Assembly: GCA_040219735.1 (NCBI GenBank)
Contig: JAVJRX010000178.1
Direction: 5' to 3' (one strand)
Length of the DNA: 64,000 nt
Source of the DNA: Coleofasciculus sp040219735
GTDB lineage: Bacteria; Cyanobacteriota; Cyanobacteriia; Cyanobacteriales; Coleofasciculaceae
In this document: one piece after another, positions 16,225-24,612 of the stretch
Layout of the letters: the number at the start of each line of letters is the position of its first letter
How positions within the stretch are numbered: position 1 is the first letter of the stretch
Notes under the pieces: model-generated
Told to the model about the DNA's origin: nothing
The model's database searches: none
What the model saw: the letters and a program-made list of their open reading frames with translations, nothing else
Position numbers and translations under genes: made by a program

Positions 16225-18039
16225 TCAATCGAACCGCCAATTAAACGGTAGACGCGCATAAATACCTTTTGGATCATTCATCGCTTGTAACATAGCCAAA
16301 TCCTCTTTAAACTTCAGAAACTCTGCCATTAACGGATCAGGCTGTCGCGTTTTAGCACTACTATTTCCCATAAACTCTTCAAGCAGACGTTCTTCCAAGG
16401 TTTGAAATTTGGGATACTCTTCTAATTCCCAATCTTCTCCTAAATTTGCCTGTTGTGCTGCATACTCAATCGCATCATTTAATCCGCCAATTTCATCCAC
16501 TAACCCTAACTGTTTAGCATCAATACCCGACCAAACTCGCCCCTGAGCAATTTGTGCCACCTTCTGTTGGGGTAGCTTACGGGACTCGGCGACTTTAGCC
16601 AAGAATTTCCAGTAAACTTGATCAACTATTTTTTGACTCAGGGCTAACTCTTGGGGGGTTTTGGGACGAGAAACGGTTTGGGTATCTGCGAAACGCCCCG
16701 TTTTCACCACATCCCACGTAATCCCATTCTCGTTGGCAATTTGCTGGATATTCATCAGTAATCCAAACACCCCAATCGAACCCGTTACTGTATTGGGTTC
16801 GGCAAAAATCCGGTTACCATAGGTGGAAATCCAATATCCCCCAGATGCAGCAATATCTCCCATGGAAACAATCACAGGTTTGGAGTCGCGTGTGAGTTTG
16901 ACTTCCCGTTGGATAATCTCAGACGCGGTAGCACTACCACCTGGACTATTCACCCGTAAGACGACAGCTTTCACTGAATCATCCAGGCGCAATTCCCGCA
17001 TTTGTGCCGCAAAGGATTCGCCTCCCACCTGTTGGATGCTCCCTTCACCATCGACGATTTCACCCTCAGCATAAAGTACAGCTATTTTATTGTGAGAAAA
17101 GCGTTGGGTTCCAGGTTTATCGGCGATATCCGCATAAGTAGATAGGCGAATCTGACGAAATGATTCCTTTGTCTCACTTTCACCGGTGAGTTCCTGAAGT
17201 TGGGCGATTACTTCATCGTAATACCCCACTTTATCAATTAAGCGACGTCCAATCGCATCAGATGCCAAGACGATACCTTGATTATCCGCGATCGCTTGTA
17301 TCTGTTGGGGCGTTACCTGACGACTTTTCCCCACCGTTGTCCGAAATTCTGACCACAGATCCTCTAATAATGCTTGCATCTGTTGTCGGTTTTCTAGACT
17401 CAGTTCTTTGAGGACAAACGGTTCTATCGCTGACTTATATTTACCTACCCGAATTACCTGAATCCCAATGCCAAATTTTTCTAAGGCTCCCGTGAAAAAC
17501 ATGGGTTCAGAACTAAAGCCATTCATTTCTAGGCTTCCCATCGGGTTGAGGATAATGGTGTCTGCAACTGAACTCAGATAATATTCCCCTTCTCCCGAAT
17601 CAACGTCGTAGGCAATAATTTTTTTACCGCTTTCTTTAAACCGTTCTAAAGCTTCTCGGACTTCTTTTAGCGTGGCAAACCCTGTGTCACTACTGGTAGT
17701 TGTACGTGATCCATCCAGGTAAAGCGCCACAATCCGGGAATCCTCAACTGCCGCGTTTAAGGTATCAATAACAGTGCGTAATGTAATTGTGGCGGTTTCT
17801 TCTCCAGATAGGGCTTCTTCAATGGCTCTACTGGTGCTGGATGTGGGATCGGTATCCCTAATATTTAAGGATAAATCAAAAACCAATACCGATTTATCCT
17901 TGACTTGGGGTCCCGTATCTTTAGATGCGGCGGTGATAATTAAACTAATGAGTCCAACTGTACCTATGCCGAAAAACAAGGTAAAACCGATCAGGCTACC
18001 AATTACACTGGCGAAGGTTTGCTTAATAAATTGACGCAT
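16225..18039 (-). CDS. sppA: Signal peptide peptidase SppA, 67K type
   Basis: A 604-residue membrane-anchored serine protease (S49). A single TM anchor spans about 13-38. Two tandem ClpP-like domains follow: the first carries the general base Lys202 in RVGKYKSAIEPF, the second the nucleophile Ser399 in GDIAASGGYWIST, the Lys/Ser split expected of the long form. It degrades signal peptides and membrane fragments; the Synechocystis homologue is linked to light acclimation. The 80 C-terminal residues (YPKFQTLEERLLEEF) are a variable extension. Monocistronic. Confidence 0.96.
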   Translation of the reverse strand: MRQFIKQTFASVIGSLIGFTLFFGIGTVGLISLIITAASKDTGPQVKDKSVLVFDLSLNIRDTDPTSSTSRAIEEALSGEETATITLRTVIDTLNAAVEDSRIVALYLDGSRTTTSSDTGFATLKEVREALERFKESGKKIIAYDVDSGEGEYYLSSVADTIILNPMGSLEMNGFSSEPMFFTGALEKFGIGIQVIRVGKYKSAIEPFVLKELSLENRQQMQALLEDLWSEFRTTVGKSRQVTPQQIQAIADNQGIVLASDAIGRRLIDKVGYYDEVIAQLQELTGESETKESFRQIRLSTYADIADKPGTQRFSHNKIAVLYAEGEIVDGEGSIQQVGGESFAAQMRELRLDDSVKAVVLRVNSPGGSATASEIIQREVKLTRDSKPVIVSMGDIAASGGYWISTYGNRIFAEPNTVTGSIGVFGLLMNIQQIANENGITWDVVKTGRFADTQTVSRPKTPQELALSQKIVDQVYWKFLAKVAESRKLPQQKVAQIAQGRVWSGIDAKQLGLVDEIGGLNDAIEYAAQQANLGEDWELEEYPKFQTLEERLLEEFMGNSSAKTRQPDPLMAEFLKFKEDLAMLQAMNDPKGIYARLPFNWRFD

Positions 18040-18098
18040 TTTCGGGTTGTTTGTTGTGAAATGTCCGTTATCCTAACTTGAATGTCACTGAACTAAGA

Positions 18099-18151
18099 GT
18101 TTGTAGTAAGCGCTGTCTTCGCTTCTGGCACGCTTCGTGCTTACTACAAAC
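18099..18151. repeat. Cloverleaf-type inverted repeat
   Basis: Outer arms GTTTGTAGTAAGC and GCTTACTACAAAC are perfect 13-base complements. They enclose potential inner hairpins around GCGCTGTCTTCGC and GCACGCTTCGTGC. It lies between the convergent-side ends of sppA upstream and fni, and its layout matches the element at 31473 in opposite orientation. Confidence 0.8.
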
Positions 18152-18153
18152 AT

Positions 18154-19182
18154 TCATCCTAACTTTTGTAAGGCACCAGATTGTCTGAGTTGAGACAGAT
18201 TGACATTCCCTGTACAGAAAAGTACAGTGGTTATCTCAGCGATTAGTAACTGTACGAGTTCATCCACCGCCTCTGTAGACTCTGATGCGGCTTGGAGAAA
18301 GGGAAATGCTAATCCTGCCAAATCCGCACCCAGCGCGATCGCTTTGGCAACCTCTAACCCATTGCGTAATCCACCCGAGGCGATCAGCGGGATATCCGGG
18401 GCAATTTCTCGAATACTAGTAATACAATCGGCTGTGGGTAATCCCCAGTCGGCAAAGGTTTGTCCTAAGCGACGTTGCTTGAGATTTAATGCCCGTTCAC
18501 TTTCCACCTTTGCCCAAGATGTTCCCCCAGCACCGGCTACGTCAATTGCGCTCACGCCCGCCTCAAGCAGCTTCTGTGCCATGGGTGCTGAGATGCCGTT
18601 GCCGACTTCTTTGGCAATCACAGGTACAGGTAACTTACTGCATACTTTATTTATTTTGTCAAGTAAGCCGTGAAAATTTGTATCCCCGTTCGTCTGAATA
18701 CATTCCTGTAAGGGATTGAGGTGCAAAATTAAAGCATCGGCGGCTAAAAGTTCAACCACGCGCAAGCATTCATCCAAGCCGTAACTGTAATTGAGTTGAA
18801 CCGCACCAAGATTCGCCAATAATAGAATATCCGGTGCTAGCGATCGCACGGCAAAGGTATCCGCCACTTGAGGATTCTCCACCGCGACTCGCTGGGAACC
18901 CACACCCATGGCTAATTGATACTCTTGTGCTACTTGAGCAAGGCGAAAATTAATAGTTTGCGCCTGCTGGGTTCCCCCAGTCATAGAGGATATTAGCAAG
19001 GGAGCGCCTAAGATTTTACCCAAAAACCTGGTGGAGATATCAATCTCATGGCGGTTGATTTCCGGTAAACAACAGTGGGTAAAGCGATAGCGTTCCAGTC
19101 CATTCGTAATTTGATTAAACTGGACATCTTCATTGAGACAAATCCTGATGTGGTCTGCTTTGCGCGTCTGGGTTTCTGTCAT
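18154..19182 (-). CDS. fni: Type 2 isopentenyl-diphosphate delta-isomerase
   Basis: A 342-residue FMN enzyme interconverting IPP and DMAPP for isoprenoids and carotenoids, from the ATG at 19182 (MTETQTRKADHIRICL is the conserved N-terminus; a TTG at 19242 only adds unconserved residues). Motifs seen are RKADHI, LISSMTGGT, MGVGSQR, LHLNPLQE with the catalytic Gln/Glu, VIAKEVGNGIS, DVAGAGGTSWAKVE and IASGGLRNG for phosphate binding. Unlinked to other isoprenoid genes here. Confidence 0.96.
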   Translation of the reverse strand: MTETQTRKADHIRICLNEDVQFNQITNGLERYRFTHCCLPEINRHEIDISTRFLGKILGAPLLISSMTGGTQQAQTINFRLAQVAQEYQLAMGVGSQRVAVENPQVADTFAVRSLAPDILLLANLGAVQLNYSYGLDECLRVVELLAADALILHLNPLQECIQTNGDTNFHGLLDKINKVCSKLPVPVIAKEVGNGISAPMAQKLLEAGVSAIDVAGAGGTSWAKVESERALNLKQRRLGQTFADWGLPTADCITSIREIAPDIPLIASGGLRNGLEVAKAIALGADLAGLAFPFLQAASESTEAVDELVQLLIAEITTVLFCTGNVNLSQLRQSGALQKLG

Positions 19183-19370
19183 CGTGCTGGGAAATAGAAA
19201 GGAACAGGGAAAGAGGGGATTGGTGATCAGGGTTTGCGGCAAAACCTAGAACATCGGTTAAGTCATCAACAGAAAAACGGTAATATTTGCTACCAAAATT
19301 CCGAATTTTTGACAGATGTGTCATGGAACCTCTCTACATGAAGGCATGACTGGTTACGCCAACTGACACC

Positions 19371-19910
19371 TTAGAAGACTTTGATCAACTCCACAGCATC
19401 TCGTCCATCAAAATCTTGCAGGTAAACCTTTACCTGTTCGTCTCTGGAGGTTGGTAGCTGTTTGCCCGTAAAGTCTGGACATATCGGCAACTCGCGATGT
19501 CCGCGATCGACAAGAACTAATAACTGAATCACTTGGGGTCTGCCGTATTCAGTCACAGCATTTAGAGCGGCACGAATTGTGCGCCCACTATAGATAACAT
19601 CATCGACCAGTACCACAATTTTGCCAGAAAGATCACAGGAAATATCCGTTTTAGCCGGGGTACGAACGCCAATCTGATCCAAATCATCGCGGTAAAAGGT
19701 AATATCGATCGCACCCACCGCTACCGATACCTGTTCTAACATTTCAATTTGGCGTCCTAGCAGTTTGGCAAGAGGAACTCCGCGAGTATAAATGCCTAAA
19801 AGGACGAGTTTCGATACATCTCCGGCGCGTTCAATCACCTCAGATGCCAAACGAGTGACAGTGCGGCGCAGTTCTTCGGCGGAGAGAATTTCAATAATTT
19901 GAGTTGGCAT
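19371..19910 (-). CDS. pyrR: PyrR: pyrimidine attenuation regulator / uracil phosphoribosyltransferase
   Basis: A 179-residue PRTase-fold protein. The PRPP-binding motif is VVLVDDVIYSGRT at about residues 99-111. GIYTRGVPLAKLL and the DITFYRDDL loop are typical of PyrR rather than Upp. In Gram-positives it binds pyr leader RNA. In cyanobacteria the RNA-binding role is not settled. No pyr gene is adjacent; cobD follows on the same strand 34 bases upstream of the pyrR start. Confidence 0.95.
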   Translation of the reverse strand: MPTQIIEILSAEELRRTVTRLASEVIERAGDVSKLVLLGIYTRGVPLAKLLGRQIEMLEQVSVAVGAIDITFYRDDLDQIGVRTPAKTDISCDLSGKIVVLVDDVIYSGRTIRAALNAVTEYGRPQVIQLLVLVDRGHRELPICPDFTGKQLPTSRDEQVKVYLQDFDGRDAVELIKVF

Positions 19911-19944
19911 TCTCGTTACTGGTTTTATGGCGGATGGGATGGGA

Positions 19945-21003
19945 CTAGGGGAGAAAATCTAGGATATTGTTTAGAGGGAGCATGGGGAATAATCGGGTAT
20001 CGTCTTTAATTATCAGCCATATATATAAGGATGGGAACAATTGAGAAGACTCAAGTATTGCGATCGTGATGACCAGCCAAATCAAACAGCAGTATCGGGT
20101 CAACTGTAACCCTTGGTCAATTTTGGTCGGTGTAATCGGGTCAACCGGATCACCTAAAAGGGGTTTATATTTAGCAACTCCCTGATACCAGTTAGTTCCC
20201 CCCAGTTGTACGCCCAGAATAGCAGCATAAGCGCATTCACTCCAACCTGAATTTGGGCTAGGATCTTTAGTCCCATCCCGATAGCATAAACTCCATACCT
20301 TACGGGGTTTTCCTGACAAAAGGGCTAACGTTATTACAGTTAGCCGACAGGGTAACCAAGTTAAGCAATCCTCAAGTTTAGCACTGAACCAACCTAAATC
20401 TGTGTAAGGTTCGCGTCGATAACCAATCATTGAATCCAGAGTGCTAGCCGCTTTATAGGCTAAAGCCAAGGGAGCGCTACCCACCGCCGGAAAAAATGAA
20501 CCGATAATAGCATAGAATAAGGGCGCTGTAACACCATCGGTAGCATTTTCTGCGACTGTTTCTAGAACAGCCCGGAGTATTTCTGGTGCTGTAAGTTTTT
20601 CCGTATCTCGACCCACATATCGACTCAAACGAGAACGCGCTTGCTCTAACTCTCCATCGGTTAATGGTTCTACCACATCATTAGCCGCATCTCGCAAACT
20701 GCGACCTGCCAAACAACTTGCCAGCAGAATACTTTCAATCCCAATCCCTACCCAAGGATGAAGCCAGTTTGCTCCCAGCACGATTACCCATCCTGCCACT
20801 CCACTACCGATAATTAATCCTAACCCCAATCCAATTCCGGCGAGGCGACGTTTCCATGGGCGATAAAGATTGTGAATAATCCATTGGCTGAGGTGAGAAA
20901 CCAGCCAACCCATGACTTGGACTGGATGAAGCCAACCCCAAGGATCACCTATCCAGTAATCTAGACGGGCGGCAAGTAACAAAACAATAGCACTTCTAGT
21001 CAA
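19945..21003 (-). CDS. cobD: Adenosylcobinamide-phosphate synthase CobD/CbiB
   Basis: A 352-residue membrane enzyme attaching aminopropanol phosphate to cobyric acid in cobamide synthesis. Family marks: LDYWIGDPWGWLHPVQVMGW near residue 14, GLAGRSLRDA-like CLAGRSLRDAANDV, ARSRLSRYVGRDT, AENATDGVTAPLFYA, KAASTLDSMIGY and RDGTKDPSPNSGWSE. The last 25 residues (DDTRLFPMLPLNNIL) extend beyond the usual end. It overlaps the GFA gene by eight bases, so the two are probably co-transcribed. Another cobalamin gene, cobI, is at 27478. Confidence 0.95.
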   Translation of the reverse strand: MTRSAIVLLLAARLDYWIGDPWGWLHPVQVMGWLVSHLSQWIIHNLYRPWKRRLAGIGLGLGLIIGSGVAGWVIVLGANWLHPWVGIGIESILLASCLAGRSLRDAANDVVEPLTDGELEQARSRLSRYVGRDTEKLTAPEILRAVLETVAENATDGVTAPLFYAIIGSFFPAVGSAPLALAYKAASTLDSMIGYRREPYTDLGWFSAKLEDCLTWLPCRLTVITLALLSGKPRKVWSLCYRDGTKDPSPNSGWSECAYAAILGVQLGGTNWYQGVAKYKPLLGDPVDPITPTKIDQGLQLTRYCCLIWLVITIAILESSQLFPSLYIWLIIKDDTRLFPMLPLNNILDFLP

Positions 21004-21397
21004 TGTAGTCGCTTTTGAGCGTATCTATATTTTCTTCCCAATTGGCACCGTCAAACGACACTCTGGCAAATCGAGACAGTACATCATCATCGAGACAACG
21101 CAGGTTAACATCAATCGACTGAGGATGAGAACGGGGGCGATAAAAGGGGTGAATCCCACAAATACGACAAAATGTATGTTTAGCCGTATTAGTATTAAAC
21201 GTATATGTTGTTAAAACGTCAGCCCCACTCAATAGAGTAAACTGTTCAGGGGGTACAATTAGGTGGATGAAGCCTTTTTTGTGACAAATTGAGCAATTGC
21301 AATCGATTGCCTCGTGCTGGTCAACTGTCACACTGAAACGGACAGCACCGCAGTGACAGCCCCCTTGATAGGTAATTGGTTGATTCATGGTGGTCAT
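20996..21397 (-). CDS. GFA-family (CENP-V/GFA) zinc protein
   Basis: A small GFA-domain protein of about 133 residues. It has the zinc-ligand pattern GGCHCGAVRF, DCNCSICHKKG and HTFCRICGIHPFY. Members are annotated as glutathione-dependent formaldehyde-activating enzymes, but most have no proven activity. The start is chosen at MTTMNQP (21397); the frame also allows 21412 and 21388. It sits between an Rrf2 regulator (18 bases upstream) and cobD (overlapping), likely one operon. Confidence 0.9.
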   Translation of the reverse strand: MTTMNQPITYQGGCHCGAVRFSVTVDQHEAIDCNCSICHKKGFIHLIVPPEQFTLLSGADVLTTYTFNTNTAKHTFCRICGIHPFYRPRSHPQSIDVNLRCLDDDVLSRFARVSFDGANWEENIDTLKSDYID

Positions 21398-21415
21398 TTC
21401 CCAGCAAAGCATCTA

Positions 21416-21859
21416 TTAAATCACAAAACTGGTTTGTTCTCCTTGAGCAGCTTGCCAACTCCGAGCATCATAGTAAAGATCGGCAAGGGTAATGCTATAT
21501 AAGGCATCTTTCAGTTTTTGGTGGAGTCGGTGCCACAAAGTTAAGGTTACCCAGTCTTCGGCAACAGTCGCATCTGCTGTGTGATGGTGTAATGGTTCGA
21601 TTGTTTCGCCAACGGCTTCTAAAATCTGACCTAGGGAAATTTTTGAAGGTTCGCGAGCTAATTGATAGCCACCTTGAGAGCCGCGTACTGAATTCACTAA
21701 ATTAGCACGACGCATTTCAATCAGTAGTTTCTCTAAATATGGAGCTGGTAGAGCTTGACGATGGGCAATCATTTTAACGGATGTTGGTCCATAACCGGGC
21801 TGTAGGCTGAGATCAAGTAGCGCTTTAACACTATAATGTCCGCGAGTTGTCAATTTCAT
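21416..21859 (-). CDS. Rrf2-family transcriptional regulator
   Basis: A 147-residue winged-helix regulator: MKLTTRGHYSVKALLDLSLQ, APYLEKLLIEMRRANLV and SVRGSQGGYQLAREP form the HTH and wing. The three cysteines that hold the Fe-S cluster in IscR are absent, so it is a cluster-free member or senses something else. The C-terminal DARSWQAAQGEQTSFVI is a cyanobacterial feature. First gene of a probable Rrf2-GFA-cobD(-pyrR) run. Confidence 0.92.
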   Translation of the reverse strand: MKLTTRGHYSVKALLDLSLQPGYGPTSVKMIAHRQALPAPYLEKLLIEMRRANLVNSVRGSQGGYQLAREPSKISLGQILEAVGETIEPLHHHTADATVAEDWVTLTLWHRLHQKLKDALYSITLADLYYDARSWQAAQGEQTSFVI

Positions 21860-22314
21860 AGGGATGGCAAACTATCCTAGCTTGGAGTTGGCTCTTAGCT
21901 GGAGTCTAATCCAGCTAATTTCTGGTTGAGTCGTACAGGGTTAAGAGTTGAATGGTTTTTATGGCTGTCCCAGGAAGGTTGTACTGTCAACTATAACCTG
22001 AGAGGTTTTTCCTGAAGCCTGATAACGCCTTCCATCAATCCTGAGTTTTACACATCGTTGGTTTTTGTTGATGACTCGATCAACTGGAAACGCCCCACCT
22101 TATCGCCCCGTCTCCATTACTGACACGTTCTCCAGTCGGCGATTGATTTGTTACAAAGATAAATTCAACAAATATAACCAACAAAGTTGACAGTATGGGT
22201 GTAATATAGTTTTATAGAGGGTGATATAAGATCAAGATTTTGTTATCTTGGTTATGTGTCAGTATAGCGAAAGCGCTACCCGAGACTTCACTGTTTAGGT
22301 TTAGATTCAAGTTG
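21860..22314. promoter_or_regulatory. Divergent intergenic region between Rrf2 and cyAbrB genes
   Basis: 455 bases without a gene. On the plus strand TTGACA (22187-22192) and TTTATA (22211-22216) are 18 bases apart, a plausible sigma-70-type promoter about 100 bases ahead of the cyAbrB start. No operator palindrome stands out. Confidence 0.45.
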
Positions 22315-22719
22315 ATGGCTAAAAAGAAAAAAATGGAGCCCAAGATGGAACCCTTAGAGGGTCAAGCACTGCTTGAGAAAGTTAGAGAGCTAGGTAACCT
22401 CAGCAAAGAAGAAAAAGCTAGAGCCTGTGGCTACTACACCGTGACGAAAAACGATGTAGAGCGCGTCAATATGATGAAATTCCTCAATGCACTGATTGAT
22501 GCTGAGGGTATTGAATTAGATAGCAAAGCCAATGGCAATGGGCGGGGTGGTAGGAGTGCGAGCTATCGCATCTCGGTGCAATCTAACGGCAATCTGCTGA
22601 TTGGTTCTGCTTACACAAAACAGATGGGTTTACAACCTGGGGATGAATTTGAAATCTCTTTAGGTCGCAAGCACATTCATCTCAAGCAACTTGGCGCAGA
22701 AGACGAAATCGAAGAGTAA
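22315..22719 (+). CDS. Cyanobacterial AbrB-like regulator (cyAbrB, cyAbrB2-type)
   Basis: A 134-residue DNA-binding regulator. The N-terminal region is MAKKKKMEPKMEPLEGQALL and CGYYTVTKNDVERVNMMKFL; the C-terminal AbrB-like beta domain is GGRSASYRISVQSNGNLLIG, TKQMGLQPGDEFEISLG. In cyanobacteria the AbrB domain is C-terminal, as here. cyAbrB proteins govern nitrogen, carbon and redox genes, including CO2-uptake genes in Synechocystis. The frame is open 25 codons further upstream, but MAKKKK matches cyAbrB2 as I recall it. Confidence 0.9.
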   Translation: MAKKKKMEPKMEPLEGQALLEKVRELGNLSKEEKARACGYYTVTKNDVERVNMMKFLNALIDAEGIELDSKANGNGRGGRSASYRISVQSNGNLLIGSAYTKQMGLQPGDEFEISLGRKHIHLKQLGAEDEIEE

Positions 22720-22867
22720 GGCTCAGCCGATGGCGAAGGAAAACTCCAGAGGCTAAAGATACTGACGGTTTACCCAAAATTCAATGGTCTTAAGTCAAAG
22801 TAGCGACACTTGATAAGTCCTCGTCCCAACCGAATGGTTGGGCGATATGATTTTGATTGGAGTTGGC

Positions 22868-22907
22868 AAAAAAAACCCCCGTTGTCATCTGGAAGATTCA
22901 GCGGGGG
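22868..22907 (-). terminator. Rho-independent terminator of the glycosyltransferase gene
   Basis: On the minus strand CCCCCGCTG, a 14-base loop and CAACGGGGG form a nine-pair stem with one wobble pair, followed directly by eight T residues (22875-22868). It lies about 50 bases past the stop at 22959. Confidence 0.85.
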
Positions 22908-22958
22908 ATACATTGCTATTGTGAACGGATTGTCTTGACCGGGATGTAAGTTCAATGG

Positions 22959-24290
22959 CTAAGACACAATCCAATGGGGAGAGGTCATCAACAATAATAG
23001 AGAGACGTACATTCCCCAAAACAAAATGAAAATAAATTGCAGGTCACGTCGAGCCACGAGGATAGCTGCGATCGCTAAGGTTAATGCTACTGAGCTGGAA
23101 ACCACAGGAAAAAGGCTCTGGGAGGCTTCTAGGACTAAATAAATAGTCGCGGCGATTGCTCCTAAGGACATGAAACTCAACCCAAAGATCCATAAACGAG
23201 GATAGGACTGAGAGCGGGGCAAATTCCACACAGCGGTAAGCTGAGCGCCACCCGCTAGTGCTAAAGCTGGGTAGAGTGGCAAACTATACTCCGGTAAAGG
23301 AAACGCCATCAGACAAACAGCTCCCCCATAAACACCCGTCCAAACCAATACGAATTTTGCCCAACCCCAATTGCGATTATTCCACGCCAGCCCTAATCCA
23401 TAAGACCAAAATAGTAACCAGGGAACCGAGAATTTTAAGAGTTCCAATAGGTAATCGTAATCGCTCTTAAGAGTCCGGTTAATCTCTACTGAATGCCAAA
23501 ACGGTTGTAATGACTCTTTAACTAGATTGGCGGTGAGAAACCCTTGACTATAAACCCAAGGTAGAGTATACCAAACCAACGCAGGTATGATACCTAACAC
23601 CCAACCCAACCACCAATAGCCAGATCTGAGTAGTCTAGGGGTATCCCAGGCAATAAAGATAAAACCGATCGCCAACAAAACAAATCCCAATCCAATTCCT
23701 TGAGTGAGGCAAATTAAACCGAATCCAATGCCTGCTCCCAAAGACCAACGAAAATCACGACGCGATCGCAACAGACATACCATCATCAGCATGACAAAGC
23801 ATAGCACCGTACTATCCAGGATGGCGAGTCGTCCATACTGTACAACAGGTAATACGGTTAAATAAATGAAACTCGAAAAAAGCGCGTTTTGACGGGATGG
23901 AAAAATTTCCCGACCGATTCCATAGAAGAGGGGAACAGATAGAACACTCAGCAGAGCAGTCGGTAAGCGTGTCATCAAGGTGCTATCATTTCCTGTCTTA
24001 TAAGCTAAAGCAATTAGCCAATAAAGCAAGGGTGGTTCTTCAACATAAGATTGCTCACTAAATGTGGGATAAAACCATTGCCAAGATGCCCAAGGCGTGC
24101 TACTCAATTCACGAGCAACCTGATTAACCGTTTGTTCACCCCCATTTAATAGAGGTGGGCTATCCAGATTAATACAAAATAAGAGCAGCGCGGCTAAAAG
24201 TAAGCTAAACACCCACATCCGCTCAACCCAGCGTTGAGTTCTGCGAATTCTGCTCCCGGAGTGTCCCCAAATAAATGTTTGACGATTCAT
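22959..24290 (-). CDS. ArnT/PMT-family membrane glycosyltransferase
   Basis: A 443-residue polytopic GT-C glycosyltransferase with about eleven hydrophobic segments. The first extracytoplasmic loop carries the acidic/arginine region (LNGGEQTVNQVARELS) and EEPPLLYWLIALAYK, matching the PPLYYW-type motif. RLPTALLSVLSVPLFYGIGR is typical of the dolichyl-phosphate-mannose/ArnT family. It would transfer a lipid-linked sugar onto a lipid or protein outside the inner membrane. The first-loop Asp usual in the family is replaced by Gly-Gly-Glu, so the catalytic acid is probably the Glu. Confidence 0.82.
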   Translation of the reverse strand: MNRQTFIWGHSGSRIRRTQRWVERMWVFSLLLAALLLFCINLDSPPLLNGGEQTVNQVARELSSTPWASWQWFYPTFSEQSYVEEPPLLYWLIALAYKTGNDSTLMTRLPTALLSVLSVPLFYGIGREIFPSRQNALFSSFIYLTVLPVVQYGRLAILDSTVLCFVMLMMVCLLRSRRDFRWSLGAGIGFGLICLTQGIGLGFVLLAIGFIFIAWDTPRLLRSGYWWLGWVLGIIPALVWYTLPWVYSQGFLTANLVKESLQPFWHSVEINRTLKSDYDYLLELLKFSVPWLLFWSYGLGLAWNNRNWGWAKFVLVWTGVYGGAVCLMAFPLPEYSLPLYPALALAGGAQLTAVWNLPRSQSYPRLWIFGLSFMSLGAIAATIYLVLEASQSLFPVVSSSVALTLAIAAILVARRDLQFIFILFWGMYVSLLLLMTSPHWIVS

Positions 24291-24612
24291 CTTTAAACGA
24301 ACAACTTAGAGTGCTGCTGGTCGCGAGTAGTTCTGCCATCCAACGGGTTGCCTGTGCCTGCACCGTAACTCAACCCGTGGCGCGACCTAATCAAACGGTG
24401 ACTTTTCAATTATGACTTTTCAATTAAAAATAAAAAACTTTAACCAATAGCTATAGATAGATGTAGCCGCGTTAGGATCAACGTTAATCACACACGACGG
24501 GTCAACCGAACCACTCCTGCTGCTTATTCACAGTAATATAGGTAGGCTTTGTTAAATAGAGCCAATCATTAGGCATCTAGACCCAAGTCTCTCACCTGCG
24601 ACAGGCAAACCT
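24291..24612. other. Divergent intergenic region, no gene
   Basis: 322 bases between the glycosyltransferase and antiporter starts. The only structure I see is an imperfect inverted repeat, CCAACGGGTTG near 24338 and CAACCCGTGG near 24371. It must contain both promoters, but none can be assigned safely. Confidence 0.4.

Noticed and set aside
19130..19324. A 64-codon minus-strand frame with GAGAGG ahead of its ATG, upstream of fni
   Set aside because: It overlaps the fni start by 53 bases in another frame, and the product resembles nothing; the good ribosome binding site is the only support.
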